In this document: positions 37,688-51,500 of the stretch, piece by piece
Layout: each line of letters opens with the position of its first letter
How positions within the stretch are numbered: the first letter of the stretch is position 1
Origin: Opisthocomus hoazin
Lineage: Eukaryota > Chordata > Aves > Opisthocomiformes > Opisthocomidae
Direction: 5' to 3'
Assembly: GCF_030867145.1 (NCBI RefSeq)
Contig: NC_134415.1
Coordinates: 73,003,300-73,067,299, forward strand
Length of the DNA stretch: 64,000 bases
Translations under genes and position numbers: made by a program
Notes under the pieces: generated by a model
Told to the model about the DNA's origin: nothing
Databases searched by the model: none
Seen by the model: the letters and a program-made list of their open reading frames with translations, nothing else

Positions 37688-37735
37688 AGTGATGTCACCA
37701 CTGATGTCGTTATTGACATCAGTGGTGATGTCACT
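37688..37735. repeat. near-perfect inverted repeat, 21-bp arms, 6-base loop
   Basis: The left arm is 37688-37708, the spacer GTTATT is 37709-37714 and the right arm is 37715-37735. The arms pair at 19 of 21 positions; the two mismatches are adjacent. Each arm contains two words of the TGATGTC / GACATCA type, which are one base from the CRE/ATF core TGACGTCA. The structure could be a DNA cruciform, an RNA hairpin or a compound bZIP-type site. Confidence 0.9.
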
Positions 37736-40700
37736 AGTAGGAGTATGCCACTGATTTCCACTCTCCAGTCTAAATAAGGATTGCTGTAAGGACAAATACA
37801 AGTAGATCAGTAGTTTGTCTTGATCACCTAGATTATTTGCATGATGAAGAGTTGTCAACACACAAGCGTTATGACTCAAGCTACAAACAGTCAGAACATC
37901 AACCAATACCCATAATTACAGACCTACGACAATAACACCAGCTGGGGATCTGGTCTGTTAAAGGGGCCCAGTGCTGATCTCATTTGCTGGGACAAGTCTG
38001 AATTCATTACTTCACTGGAGTTACTTAGAGTATCAGTGAGCTCAGAATTTGGCTGACTATCCATTACTGATTTCTGATGCACAATTTTACAGCATTAACT
38101 GCTTTTTCTAAAAACCTAGAACAGTGGCTAAGCCATCTACCACCTCTTTGCATTACCTTTTAGTAACAGGATCCCAAGATTCCCTGATGAAGTGAATAGT
38201 AGAGATTATATGTTTTAAAACGTGTGGGGAAGTCCCAGAGATGCTTTGGGTCGCAGAACACGGCCCCTGCAATCACAGATGACCATGCAATGGGCCTTTT
38301 GCTTGTGCAGAGCAGTCCTGAAGACACATGGCCTTTCCTCCTGTAGATATCCAAACACTTTATGAAGGCAGTTAAGCGTCAGAAGTACACACATGGGACC
38401 TATTAGAATGGCAATAAGCCACAGTACACTGAGAATATGTAGTCTGCTGACACACATTACTGGTGGCTGAATGCAAATCTGCTTGTGATACACCTGATAG
38501 ATATGCCAGTAAGTCTCTCACTACAATTTCGTAGCTCATTGCTGTAGAAGCACACAGCAAATTAGATTCAGCCAGAAAGCTGGGTATGGAAATTGCAGTC
38601 AATATTACCTATCATCTCGATTGTGGCCTGTCCTCTAATAGTGACCCAGCAGGCACTGGGTGTTTAAGTTAACCACGATGCATTAGTCTTGAAGATAATT
38701 ACCCTGTTTTAATGTTTTTAAATTCAGGCACATGTTTGTTCATGCAACACAGGTCTTTGATATGCTGCAAGAAACTCTGGAGATTGCCCTGGCAACATAC
38801 AGAGAGCAAATGACAGTCCCTTGTGCTTGCTGTTTAATGTGAACAGTTCAAGAGGGGAAGACCATTTAGACTTCACTGAAAAACTGAAAACTGATTCTGT
38901 TTGTCCCGAGTGCCTTTATAATATGTGGTGTAGGCTTGCCCCCTAATAAAGGGGTTAGCTTTTCAAACGGGTAACTTTTTACAAAGTAATCATGGCACAT
39001 GTGAAAACGATGACAAACTACAGGCAGTTAGGAAACTGATGCGGCTCACCTAATCATGAAAGAGTTTTGATGATTCTGTGAACCTCCATGATATGTGGTA
39101 CATTTTGAGGTTTTTCTTCCTGACTTTTACCATTGACTCTCTTCCTGCCAGCTACAGCAATCCACTATTCTCAGTATATGAACGCAGCTTCTCTTGCTCG
39201 TGGACTCATGGAGTAACTCTGCAGTCCAGTGCTCCCAGTCAGCAGCAGTCAGCAGAAATGGCTAATGTGGTTGGGTTGCTCAGCACTACATCTGAACAGA
39301 CCTTGTGTGTTGTGTTAAATATGGCTGCAACAGTGCTCATGTTACATGGCATCACTAGCAGCCTCGGCTTGTGTGACTTAAACTTGCTCTTGTTTTTTAT
39401 ATTTAGCTCAGGACAATAAAGGGGATTATTAGTGGGAGAGTGGCCAGTTAGACATGCTTAGTGGAGACAGACGATAATTTAACTAATGTTGAACTTAAAA
39501 ACAGATGTATATCTATCTAAATCTGTGTCTAAGTTTATGTGTATATATATATTGAAGTTAGTTTCACAAAGGGAACAAAAGTTTTTTTGGATACCTTTTA
39601 TTTTGGTAGATTCTACTTTGCTTGCTTGTACTGATTGCATGGCTAAAGGATCCATAGTGTATAGCTGTCCAGCTGACAATGAAGCAAGAACATTTTTACA
39701 GGGAATTTTACTCAGTCTTGTTTCCTGAAAAAAAATAGTGGGGCAGGCAAATATCATTTTAAAAAACTCAGCACACTATACTGCTTTGCTCTATTAAGTC
39801 CCACAGCTTCTGCCAGAATGTCCGTGAGAAGCAGCAAAACTGTTATATGAAGTATAGTAGGTAGATGAGGGTGCCAGAATGGAAACTTCATGCTTTTATT
39901 TCCACACGTCACCGATTCAGTGCCTGACCTTTGATAAATCCCGTAACTGCTGTACAACTCAATTTTCCTTCCAGTGGCCTTGCCTTTCACCTTCATTAAT
40001 TCCTGAAAGGCTGTTAACGCTTCAGAGTCTTTGTCTGAAGGGTTTTAAGAACTGTGGAACATTATAGTATGCAGTAATAAAGACAATAAATATTTAGTTC
40101 ATGCTTGTATATTTATTTTCAGTTTCTTGCTTGCTTTCTGAACCTAAACCAAACCATTTTCATGTTTTTCCTTCTTCTATTTTCCTTTCTCCTCTAGACC
40201 TGTCTTGCTCCCTGTCATCCAAAATGCCACTGGCTCTGTTGCTCTTAGAAGTAAAACACGCCTTCTACATTTATTCTACAATTTCTCATATAGTTCTGTA
40301 TGGAATTTACCCGGTGCATAGATGCATTTGCTAATCTATGCAGTATTATGGTTTGCCACAACACAGCTAGCATCCATCTGGGGGCAATCAATGTGTTTCT
40401 ATACATTTCTTTGCTTACACCCAAGGAATCTTTTATGTTTACCATAGCTTTGCAATTATTTGAAGGAAAATACAGTAGTGGAAGTACCATTGAAATTCAA
40501 GTAGAACACAAAAAGTTATTTCTATGTTGAGTCCTGTGTGCGAATAAAAATTCCCCATGTTGGTGTTCTACTCATCTAAAACTGAAATTGGAAAGAGCTG
40601 CCCTATGTTCTGTATTGCAAAGTTGATGTTTCCTGATACTGCTCTTTCTGTGGCTGTAGCTCTGGCATCCAGGAGCAGAAACCCAGGGGAAAGTGTAATA

Positions 40701-43326
40701 AAATCATAGTTTCTGTCCTCAGTGTGCTTTCAAAGAAGTTTTTCTTTCAGGTATTCAATTCCTAATTATTTAAAGTTCTTTTTACAACTTTTAAAAAGTT
40801 TACTTGCGAATGGAAAAATCTATAAATTCCAGGGAACCATTGTAAAGTGGTTTTGTTAGTAACTGAACAAAGGACTGGATTGTGTGAAACTATTCAGGTG
40901 AAAAAGATGTTTTTTGTTCCCTTTTAGATAACAGAAAAAGAAAGAGCTAATATTTTTTTAAAAAATCTACTTTTCATGTTTATTTGTAAACAGAGCTAAA
41001 GGCTGTATGTCTCTTCTGTGGAATACAAAGGTCCATAATACAAACAATAGAAAGACACTATCCATCCATATGAAAAACATCAAGTATCTTGGAAGTCTTT
41101 ATAGTGTTCTGAGACATGGAGTGGGTTATCCAGAAGTATCAATAAAGTACTCTCTGAAATCAAATTGAACCATAATTACATTTTTCCAGATACTTGTCTG
41201 TAAATTCTTTGCCTGCACACAGAAGTAAGAGCTTACCAACCCAGACGTGACTGTCATCTCTCTGACAGTGTAAAGTGGATATTGTGCTCTTGGAGAATTT
41301 TGCACATATAAATCTGGTTGTGTTTCTAGAGGTGTGAGAAATGGTGCAAGTGGCTCTCAGATTCCACTTGCTTTTTTCAAATAGTAGGGAGCAGGACATC
41401 ATGTACAAAATTAAGTATATATATTTTTTTCCAAAATCCAGATGAGTGATTATTTTTGCAGATATGGCTATCAGAATAAGAATGAACTCTTGTCCTCTTG
41501 TTGCCACTGAACTGGAGAGTTCAAAATGCTGTTTTCTCCAAAATGTCATGGCAAGTCTTAAGTGTGAACAGGACTTGTCTCTTCATCTCTTCACTTTCTT
41601 TTTCATAGTGTGCATCTGACATAGGAAATGTTGCATTAATTGTTACATCTCTATTACTTTTGTAAAAGCAGAGTGTCAGCTGTTGCCTTGCCTAGTTGTA
41701 AGCTGAATTATGCCTGAGTTCTGCACATAGTCAGGAAACAATAAATGAGAATGAAAAGGCCAGAAACACAAGCAGAAATGGATATTTTCATTTTCTGAGA
41801 CTTCTTTTTAGCAAGAAGAAATAGTAGAAGATTGTGATAGTGTAGGTATAGAAAACTGTAAGGAAAAACAAAAAGTAAATGAAGTGTAAAATATGACTCT
41901 AATGAAAAATTGCTTTCTGTAGGTGTACATTTGCTTTGAAATCCATGCTGGGTCTCCTAGTACCTGATGAGCTTAGCTATAAGCCCTGAAGCTATGATTT
42001 AAAATAATATATATTTGCTCTTTCATCTCTGTGCTCTATTGTATCAATTTCCATGAAAACACCTGGAAGGATTCTTAGAGCTCGTCATGAACTCTGACTC
42101 CAGAGATTTTCATCTTTAGTTCCTGCTGTGAACTGATACTACACATGCCACGATCTGTCTGCGGTTTCCTTCTAATCTTTGGTATAAAATGTAACATATA
42201 TCACAGGAACCTATGCAAACACATTCACCTGGCTAGCAGCCTTCTACAAATTTCTTTCTTTTTGAGATTGCAATCTGAGCTCATTTTTACTTAGAAAACT
42301 GATATACAATACTGTTCTCAAAAAATGTGGAACTTCTAAACCTGGATTGTTTAGGCATGTTAATCCATTCCAAGTTAGAGTACCTAATTTCCAAAAGTAT
42401 TTAAGGCTTCAAGGTATCTTTTCTTTTTCTTTCTGCTTTTCCTTATTTTTTGAATGGTTATCATGGGGGCCTTTGCTCTCCATGCCAGTGACAAGGACCT
42501 CAGGGCCCTCTCTCAGATGCTCGTATTTTTCCATTTCAAGGTCTTCATTGACTGAAAACCCACAAAACCTTCAGAGACTGTTTTGTAAGCAGAGGAATAG
42601 TGATTTCACTCTGAATTAGATTAGTCGCTAATCTACTGTTAATTGAGGGGCAGAGATAAAAGCATCTTTTAGAGAATATTATGGGTTACCTTATGATTGT
42701 TAATGATCCTTAGTAAAAAGTGTCTGGTTGTCATCCGCAGATGATATATAATGATATTAGCAGGCAAATGTTTGCAGTATAACCCCATAATTTTAGAAAG
42801 GTGCTTAAATGTCACTTCTTTTCCAGAAGTATTAAGAAATAGAAAAATTATGCAACATTTCAAATTAATGAACTGTGTCACTGTCCAAAATCAGAACAGA
42901 GACTCAAGATTTAAGTGAGGTGGACTTTTTCCATACTTGTTATGAATTTTTGCCCCATAACTTCAAATCTTTTCCAGTTCTTCAGAATTTTTTAGAAAAA
43001 GAATTAAACAAAAAAATATCTGAATTCAAACTGAGCTGTAGGCTGGAATTATCAAGGAAAGCGATACTATCAGCCATATGAGTCAGCCAGCTACCCATAA
43101 AGTAAATTCATGTAGCTAATTTTGCAGAGTGAGAGTTGTCTTTGGAACACAAAATGTGCCGCGGCTTTGTGAAGTTTAGGCTCTTGACTGCAGTCTTTTT
43201 TAAGATGTTTTGATGAGATGGGTGCCGAAATGCACAGGAAAGAATCTGGAGGACTTTTGAACAATGTTGTGCTCATCAGTATTTCTCTGTACATGAAGAT
43301 AAGGCCCCTTAGCACTTCCTTCCTTA
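37736..43326. other. non-coding, no gene seen
   Basis: AT-rich. The 129-codon ATG frame on the minus strand (41160-41549) and the 113-codon plus frame (39078-39419) show no recognisable domain and no exon-like flanks. Short TA tracts occur at 39540-39552 and 41416-41426. Confidence 0.4.
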
Positions 43327-44371
43327 CCCTGTGTTAGGAGGAGTGTCACCAGTAGGTCGAGGCAGGTGATCCTTCCCCTCTGCTCAGCACTGGTGAGACA
43401 TATCTGCAGTGCTGGGCCCAGTCCTGGGCTCCCCAGTACAGGAGAGACATGGAAGTTAATTATAGAACTATAGAAGCCTGAAAATATACATTAATTATAG
43501 AATTATTAAGGTTGGAAAAGACCTCTAATATCATGAAGTCCAATTATCAACCCAACACCACGCCTGCTAAACCATGTCCTAAAATGCATGTCTACACCTT
43601 TTTTGAACACCTCCAGGGACGGTGACTCCACCACTTCCCTGGGCAGCCTGTTCCAAAGTCTGACCACTCTTTCAGTAAAGACATTTTTCCTAATATCCAA
43701 CCTAAACCTCCCCCGATTTAACTTGAGGCCATTGCCTCTTGTCCTATTGCTAGTTACTTGGGAGAAGAGACCAACACCTGCCTCACTACAACCTCCTTTC
43801 AGGTAGTTGTAGAGAGCAATAAGGTCCCCCCTGAGCCTCCTCTTCTCCAGATCAGACAGCCCCAGTTCCCTCAGCTCCTCCTCATAAGACTTGTGTTCTA
43901 GCCCCTTCACCAGCATGGAGATATTGGAAAGAGTCCAGAAAAGTGCGACAAAGACAGTTAAGGGACTGGATCATTTGTCGTATGAAGAGAGGGTGAGAGA
44001 GCTGGGGCTGTTCAGCCTGGAGAAGAGAATGCTTAGGGGGATCTTATTAATGCATATAAATAAATACCTGAAAGGGGGATATAAAAAGGATGGAGCCTCT
44101 TTTCAGTGATTTCCAGTGACAGGACCAGAGGCAATGAGCACAAATGGAAGCACAGGAGGTTCCTTCTGAACATCAGGAAACACTTTTTCATTGTAGGGGT
44201 GACCAAGCACTGCCACAGGTTGCCCAGGGAGGTTGTGGGTTCTCCATCCTTGGACATGTCTGTATGTGATCTTGGGCAACCGGCTATAAATAGCCCTGCT
44301 TAAGCGCAGGGGTTAGACCAGATGACCTCCAGAGGTCCCTTCCAACCTCAGGTGTTCTCTGATTCTATGAT
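43327..44371 (+). mobile_element. CR1 LINE fragment, plus strand, interrupted by a second CR1
   Basis: The left piece (43327-43453) matches CR1 ORF2 from a TTAGGAGGAGTGT-type stretch through TGGGCTCCCCAGTACAGGAG. The right piece (43914-44371) resumes exactly where the first stopped: GAGATATTGGAAAGAGTCCAG, then TATGAAGAGAGGGTGAGAGA, a GGCTGTTCAGCCTGGAGAAG stretch, and the CR1 3' UTR ending GATTCTATGAT. It is more decayed than the CR1 at 10.8 kb, with stops and frameshifts. The protein part covers the reverse transcriptase C-terminus after the catalytic box. It is split by the antisense element at 43454-43913, so it is the older of the two. Confidence 0.9.
43454..43913 (-). mobile_element. CR1 LINE fragment, minus strand, nested in another CR1
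   Basis: The minus-strand frame at 43506-43916 encodes CR1 ORF2 C-terminal sequence with the landmarks [54 protein letters not shown] and [19 protein letters not shown]. It is thus well preserved but 5'-truncated, with no own start codon. The 3' tail on the plus-strand left side is an ATTCTATAATT-like decayed repeat (43456-43503). It is flanked on both sides by CATGGA (43448-43453 and 43914-43919), a 6-bp target duplication. That fixes both ends and shows insertion into the plus-strand CR1. Confidence 0.93.
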
Positions 44372-47300
44372 CTGCTTCCAATGCTTGGACTGGAAATGGT
44401 GGTGGGAGCTGAGAAGGAAGGACTGTGGCAGAGTCAAAAAGGCATTTGGGCTCTGCACTGCAAGGCAAGGGCAGGGGTGGCCTTGCCTCCTTCCCAGGTG
44501 GCAGCTGTCACCTCTTGGTGCTGCAAATCCAGCAAGCTCCCACTGTCACTGATTTTCTGTCCCAACAAGCCTGATCTAAGCCACGCTGCTCCCCAAAGCT
44601 CCTTGGCTGCCAAAAATATAAAAGGAGCCTGAGTATAATTTAACAATGTCATCAATTCCTGCATAATTGGCTCCTGAAAGACACTACAATTAGTCCTCTT
44701 CCAGAAGACAGAGCCTCTCCTCCCCAGCTACAGCTGTTTCCATGGCTGAGTGGCAGGACAAAGGCAGGAAAACATCCTGAAGGCCTTCTCCATTGCCAGA
44801 TCTGACAGATATGAAGGTCTGCACCCTATATGGGTAGCCACTGCTAGGTCCATCCTTGTCTCACAGGAGAAGCTGGCTCTGGCTGTATAGGTGGGGTTTC
44901 TCTCAGAGGGTACCAAACCAGGACCTAGCTCTTTAAATCTGATGCTGAAGGAGATCTGGTTCTGCTCACGTCACTCTGTTGGAGGCATCAAAAGTGAGTA
45001 CAGGCACCAGGCACTGCAATGATTTGTGAAATACCAGTATAATCTGAACTGGTGTTTTGGTAGCAATTTTCCTCTAGATCTTCCTAAAAACACCTTATTT
45101 AACAATGTAGATATGGCAAATTTGAGGGAGAACTTCTTTTATGGAACTTTAAATTAACGTGATACACCAGTCCCTGCAAAATGTTGTGTGAGTTGGTTAC
45201 TTGGGACCTTTTTCAGAATTTTTGCTTTAATCCTGGCAAAACCTTAGCTTAGCTTTTATGTAGCCTCATATACCTTAATCAAAACAGAGCATAGCAACAT
45301 TACAGCTATGTCCAGAATTTGAGGAGTGGGATTTTTTAAGCAGTTTAGTGATATGTGTCCCATTAAGCCACTTGTCACTACTCCCATAGTCACAAATCCT
45401 CAGGTCTGCTTGCAGAGCTAGTGAGTCTCCAGTGAGTTTTGCGGTAGTGCAAAGGATATTGTGGTATAACGCTACACAATAATTAAATGCAAACTGAAGA
45501 AGAGAAGCCTGCCTGTGTTCAGTAATAAAGGGTGTTCAGATCAATTAGAAAGGGTGGAAATCTGCTATCTTTCTGTGGCATATTCTTTGTTAGCAATCCA
45601 GCTTCCCTATAATTGAGTTTATCAAATGAAAACAGTTCTGTCAAACAGGTAAATAAATACCTTTTACAGTCTCTGTCCTAAAGAAAAAAAGGCACAAAAC
45701 CCCCCAGACTCTTCAAATGATTTGCATGGCAATGGCAGCACATCTGCAGTCAGATAATCTCATTGTTTTTAGCTGCATTTTCTGCCATCTGGAGACAGAG
45801 TGCCTGTAAAAAGTAAAAAGTGTAAAAATCCATCGTCATTCTGTAATGGGAATAAACTTGGTGTATTTAAATATATAGGGGGAAATAGTTGGTTAAATAG
45901 CACAGCAAATCCTCATTTTTAAGAACAGTTAAGTCAAGCAATGTAATGATACGACCTCTGTACACAGGTTTTAATGTTGGGGATCTCTCAGCCTTGGCTA
46001 TTCCTGCAAATGACTCTCAGCATCTGTAGCAAACTACCCAGTTCTGGGAACTGGGAGTTACTATTTGATGTCGTGAAGCCTGAGCAGCTGCAGGGAATTA
46101 CTTAGCCTAGAAGTGAGATGTTTCTTCAGGGATTATATTAGAATTGTGATTTTTGCAGTTGGAGTCCTGGAAGCTTCCTGGTACTGTCCTGAGAAGGCCT
46201 CTTGAACCCGACCTCCAGCAGAACATTGCTTGCTATGGGTGAAAGCCATTTATTAGTTTTTTCTAGGCTTGGATGCCTATTAATGACAGATGCAACAGTT
46301 ACCGGTAATGTGCCATATTTTTCAGATTTATCTTTGCTCTTTGCACTGATGTTCCTGGAAAGCCTTTATTATTTTTTTTTTTAATAATTATTTAAAACAT
46401 GAAGTTAACCACTGGAAGAATAGTGACTTTCCTTCAAAATCTTCAGATCTGTTTATCATTTGGGAAAATATGCTTTAACTGAAACACATGGAATGCTTTA
46501 ATCAGACATACAAGTTACTGGGCTCAAAGACTGGATCAAATTTGCTGGCAAAAGGGCAGACTAGATGACCCACTGGTTCTTCCTGGCTTCCCATCCTGTT
46601 AATTTGCTAATCACATCTGTGGGATTCAAAGTGTCTTCAGAGAGTTATGGTGTCCAGACTATTTGTCATGCTAGTTCTGTAACATCCCAGACTGGGGAAA
46701 AAAAGAAATCCAGCATACTTGACATCCTCCAAGTACAGGAATTGCCTGATGTCTTATGGATTAGTTCAGCCCATGTAGTTATTAAAAAAACTTACATGAA
46801 GGTCAAAGAAAGTTTTTCCTTAAGTCTAGCAACGAGCAATCACACTAGCGAGCCCAATTCTCTGCTCTGTTATGCTGTAACCCTGCTGGTTTCAATAGAG
46901 TCATGCTGGTGTCAAAATGATTTAAAGAACCAGTGAGTTAAACATAGCAGCTGAAATATATAGACTATTTAAAAAAATTACCAAATCTGGAAAGTTGATT
47001 GGCAGCTTTTTTTTTTTTTTTAATTATTTTATATTTTTTAAAAAAAAGTATTCCAGGACATGGATGCTCATATTTTGGGAGTTGCCATAAAAATTACAGA
47101 AACCAAGGTCTGGACTTGCTTTTGTTCCTTGGGCATCTGTTTATCTTCCCTTCCGTTCATGGTTGTTCCTTCCTCTCAGGGTATTCTTCAGTGCTTTGTT
47201 CAGCACAAGGAGGCTCCTGCCATTTCCTCTGGGCAATGCGAAGTTGTCTGGACACTTAAAATGAGAGAAGAGAGTACTTTTCCTACTTTTATTCTGCTTT

Positions 47301-48062
47301 GTATTGAATTCTCTGTTTTGAATGTTTTTCCACATATTGTTTTTTGTCGTCTCACACCCTAACAAGATATTATCATGTAAGATAACACAATCTGTTATGA
47401 AATACTTAGGGCTTGCCAGCAGTTTTTATATGACACTTTAATAATGATCTTTAGGAGAGAAGTGGGAATTGCAAAGAACAAAGTATCTCCAGACGTCCTA
47501 AAAATGTACGATGTAGGATTTGCAGAATATTTCTCTACTTGAAAGATTTCTAATTTTCATTTGGAACAGCACAGTCCTGTGTTACCCTCGCCTGAATGAA
47601 AACGAATACAATTTCATTTACAGATTGTCTCTTGGATTAACCCTATACCCTGGAAGTGTCTGGTTTATTACTGAAAGTGAACTCCTTGATACTTCTCCTA
47701 TTCTCTGTGGTTCTGTAAACCTACTTTAATAAAAATGCAGTATCTGAACATAATTCTTCTTGCAGCTCACCTTCTTCTCAGACAAGGAGAGAAACTGTCA
47801 AGAAACTAACTTTAAGGTTCTGGCATATGTCTTCTGGATGGCAAGCTAGCTCTCAGCTTCAATATTTTGTGCTATTTGAATTGTGTTGTACGGAGTCCCA
47901 TGCTTTAAGCTAATTGCTCCCATGCAAGACTTGTAGGAAATAGAAAAGCGAAGTTCCTGTGGTGAGTTTTTTTAATTTTTCTGGGGCCTGAGCTGAGCCT
48001 GAAATAGAAAAATTCCTTCTCTATTCTGGTTTTCATCTTTATTTTCATGTCATTTTTTTCTC

Positions 48063-48081
48063 TTTTTTTTTTTTTTTTTTT
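48063..48081. repeat. poly-T tract, about 19 bases
   Basis: A pure T run follows a T-rich lead-in. It could be the reversed tail of an old retroposed piece, but nothing recognisable adjoins it. Confidence 0.9.
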
Positions 48082-48578
48082 AAATCACACAAATAAGAAG
48101 TGTGTGAACCCAGTGGTTTCCCACCATTATTCCAACTCAGGTGTTACACAAGCCTAACCAGCAGAAGAATCATGCTTGACCAGATACTGTAGGGAGTATG
48201 GGAATGGCAATAAGCAGACTATTTCAAGGAATTAATTTATAATTTCAACTTTTTGTTAAAACACATTCTTGTAGACACTTCTTCTCTCATGTCACCAGTC
48301 CTATCTTTGCAGGGGTGATAGCTTTTGTTCTGGATGATTCTGTCAGTGGAGTTCCCCTGCTGGACATGTATGATAAAGGGAAAAAATGCAGAGACATACC
48401 AGCTTAAAGCTTTCCCTTCATCACTTAACAGCATTTAAAGAGAGGTTTATCTTAGTTTCCTTTTCTGAACCTCTGCAACTTCTTTTCCACACTTACATAT
48501 GGACTTTTGGTAAAGCTGTTACTCACAATCAGTTCACATCTTTATTTGTTTTAATGTGAATTACATTCTTTCATTTAC

Positions 48579-48597
48579 GGGGGGCGGGGGGGGGGGG
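48579..48597. repeat. G-run: six G, one C, twelve G
   Basis: A run of G6-C-G12 stands alone in AT-rich sequence. It has quadruplex potential and is also a likely place for sequencing length error. Confidence 0.9.
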
Positions 48598-51500
48598 AAA
48601 CAATCCTGTAGCTCATCAAGTTGGGCTCTTTAACAGCAGGGAGGATTTGTAATGTGCATTTTACTTAATTTACTTAATTTTTTTAAGATGTACATATACT
48701 GGAACCTTCTAGTATTATTTCTGATAGCTTGTTCTGTTTCTGAACTGCTCTCTGTAGGAACATGCTTTATAGATAGCTTCTTTCATAATTTTAATATGAA
48801 TTATGCACCCATTAGGCTGTGATCTGCAATGAACTGCATGGAGGCAAACGGCTTTGCCTACTGCAATTGCAGATTGTAGCAGTCATAACAGTTTAAATTT
48901 CTTTTGTTCTAATTAAAGATAATATCATTTTCTAGTTACCTCATAGCCTCATGGTCTTTCATTTTAACTACTGTTTTAAGTGTTTTAAATACCAAGAATG
49001 CAGTCAGAAATCCAATGCTCAATGTTATAAACTACTATGCTATTAGGAGGAGTAATTTGTAAACTACTTTCTGGAAGCTACCCATCCCCAATGCTTTTTC
49101 CAGTGCTGCCTCCAACATTCTGCTCAGCTCTGGTGAGCTGGGTAACCAGTGGCACAGGCAAATAGTTCAGATATATACTCTCCTATCAACCTAGAACCAA
49201 TCTCCTTGCCTTCCTGGAAAAGGAGAGAAAAGGGAAATTTCAGAACAGAGCAGTTTACTCCGATGAAATGAATATGAGTCAGGATGACAACTTCCTTGGA
49301 AAACTGCTCTTGTTCTTGACAAATTCAGGAGGTAATCTGCCTTTTGCTGAAAAAAAATGCTCATATAACCTATGTTTAGAAGATAAAATGGTTCATTTTG
49401 AACTTACAGGAGCTTATGAAATAGTTTGTATAATAGAATTTGTTTGTTTTGCATCTAAATCTGTCTGCTCGTAGTTGGTTACATCCAAGTAGTTTGTCTT
49501 GTTAGGATTGTATGTATTACATTTATAGAAATGTCTTTTGGCCTGAAGGATCCCACTGTGCTTCTGAATACTTGCATTCATTGCTGGAATGAATTATCTT
49601 CTCAGAATAAAACAGGAGGTAAGTCTAACCAAAGTCAAAGTGGTAAGTCTAGGATTACTATTGACAAGAAAAGAATGGTTTTTTTTTATTTCCTCTTAGA
49701 AATGCAATTTCACTATTATGTTTGTTAAAAAACACTTTGATGTCCTCTCCTTTGTGGGACCAATAAGTGTATATATACTTCATATGAATCAATTTTATTC
49801 ATGGCTCTGTGCTGATTGCAATGAAAGTCTCTTTGGGAGAGGGAAACTGCAGTTATGAAAGGCAGCCACAAGCTTTCTAGAAGCTCCACTCTTGCTCAAC
49901 CAGTAATTAGCAGGTAATTTCACGAGTTACTGAGTGAGGCTGGTAAGGTGTAGGTTATGCAGGTGGTACAATGATGTCTTCAGGGCTTGTAACCTGTACT
50001 TCTGTCTGTTCTTTTGCTTTTTATGAGAGATATAACTCTACTGAAGCTAATTTTGTATGGATGTTGTACTATTCAGATGAGGCACATGACTGAGAAATGC
50101 TATATAATTTAAAATAGGACCAACTTTAAAGAGACAACAAGAAAGACACTACAAGTCTGTTAAAATCTTGGGGGCTTGAGGGCTCCATACCCTGGAGATC
50201 TGGAAATCTGAAGGTGGAGGTGGCGAAGCGTAGTGCGAGGAGGCTGAAGAAACCCTAGGAAAGATAGGAAAGCATGAGGCTGTTTAGGCTATGGCGTATT
50301 TCAGAGGAAATATACACGCAGAAGAGTGTGTTTGAACATCTAACTATGTTTGAAGGAGGCCTCATTCTGCGTGAGAAGGGAGACCAGGATTCTTCTTGAA
50401 TTCCATCAACCCAGAAGAGAGGTGTGGACAGCCTCCGTGCTTTGGGCAGGAAGAATGTTAAAGATACTAAAGGAGCAGACTAGAACAAATCTTGTTTCTT
50501 CAGGTGTGGAGACTCCTATGTTTTGCATGTCTTCATCAGACTGTGCCCACCATGCTGGCAAAATAATGTTTTATGGTGTTTCACAGCATTATGCTGTACA
50601 ACTTTAATATCCTAAATTTGTAGTTTAGAGAACTAAGTCAGTAACGCTCTCAGCTGAGATGAACTTGTGTGTTTACCTTGGTTGTCACAAAAAGAGTGTT
50701 CCATCCGTCTATCCGTTCATATATAGGAAATGCTGAGAGTCTTGTAAAATTTCCAAGTACGAAATACAGACCATTCCAGGAAAAAAAGACTACGAATACA
50801 GCAGAATAAGAGGATACTGCTGAAACCACCAGCTTGAAAAACACCGATCTACCTCTTCAAAAGCATTTAGAAGCAATTTAAATGATAATAGATTCTAAAA
50901 AATATTTCCTATGGTTTTCAGATATTGCTTCTGTCTTGGTCCTTATTATAAATTACTGTTGTTGTGTGAACACAGTCTTTGTTCCTTTGAATGAGCATAT
51001 AGATCTTTGCTGCTCTACTCACAGCCTTCAGGATATTAAAGATATTGTCATGGAAATGTTTTGTCGTTTTTCAAAAAGAAAATTCTGCCTCCAGGGTGCT
51101 TAGTATAAGCTTATTAACCATTACACAGGTAGAAAGCTTAATGAAAATATCGGTGCTGCTTGAAACAGATATTCTAATAGCAGCTAATATTATCTGGCTT
51201 GAGGCAAGCGAGCCAGAAATATCCTCTGTAATTCTTGGTTAGTAAAGTCCATCATACACTACTGTGGGAGGGTTCTTTTCTTTTGGGATGAGAAAGGAGC
51301 CCATTTCAGAGTGGTACAGGTATGGCACCAGTGCCCCAGCTGTTCTGCTCCTGCTAAACCTATTACTGATGGATACCGGTCCCCAGAACCCTTAGTTACT
51401 AGCAGACATGGGCCTGAACTAAAATTCTCAGCACAAAGCTTCTCAGTTTCAAGGGAGCTCTACTCCACCAGGCTTTTGAAGTTCAGACCTTTGCATAGTT

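Noticed and set aside
41160..41549. 129-codon ATG frame on the minus strand
   Set aside because: AT-rich chance frame without recognisable motif or exon-like flanks.
44613..44627. TATA-box-like AAAATATAAAAGGAG
   Set aside because: No downstream exon, CpG enrichment or other promoter element; such words are common in AT-rich DNA.
46540..46620. Possible CR1 3' scrap (GACTAGATGACCC followed by TTCTTCCTGG)
   Set aside because: Too short and diverged to separate from chance; no CR1 tail follows.
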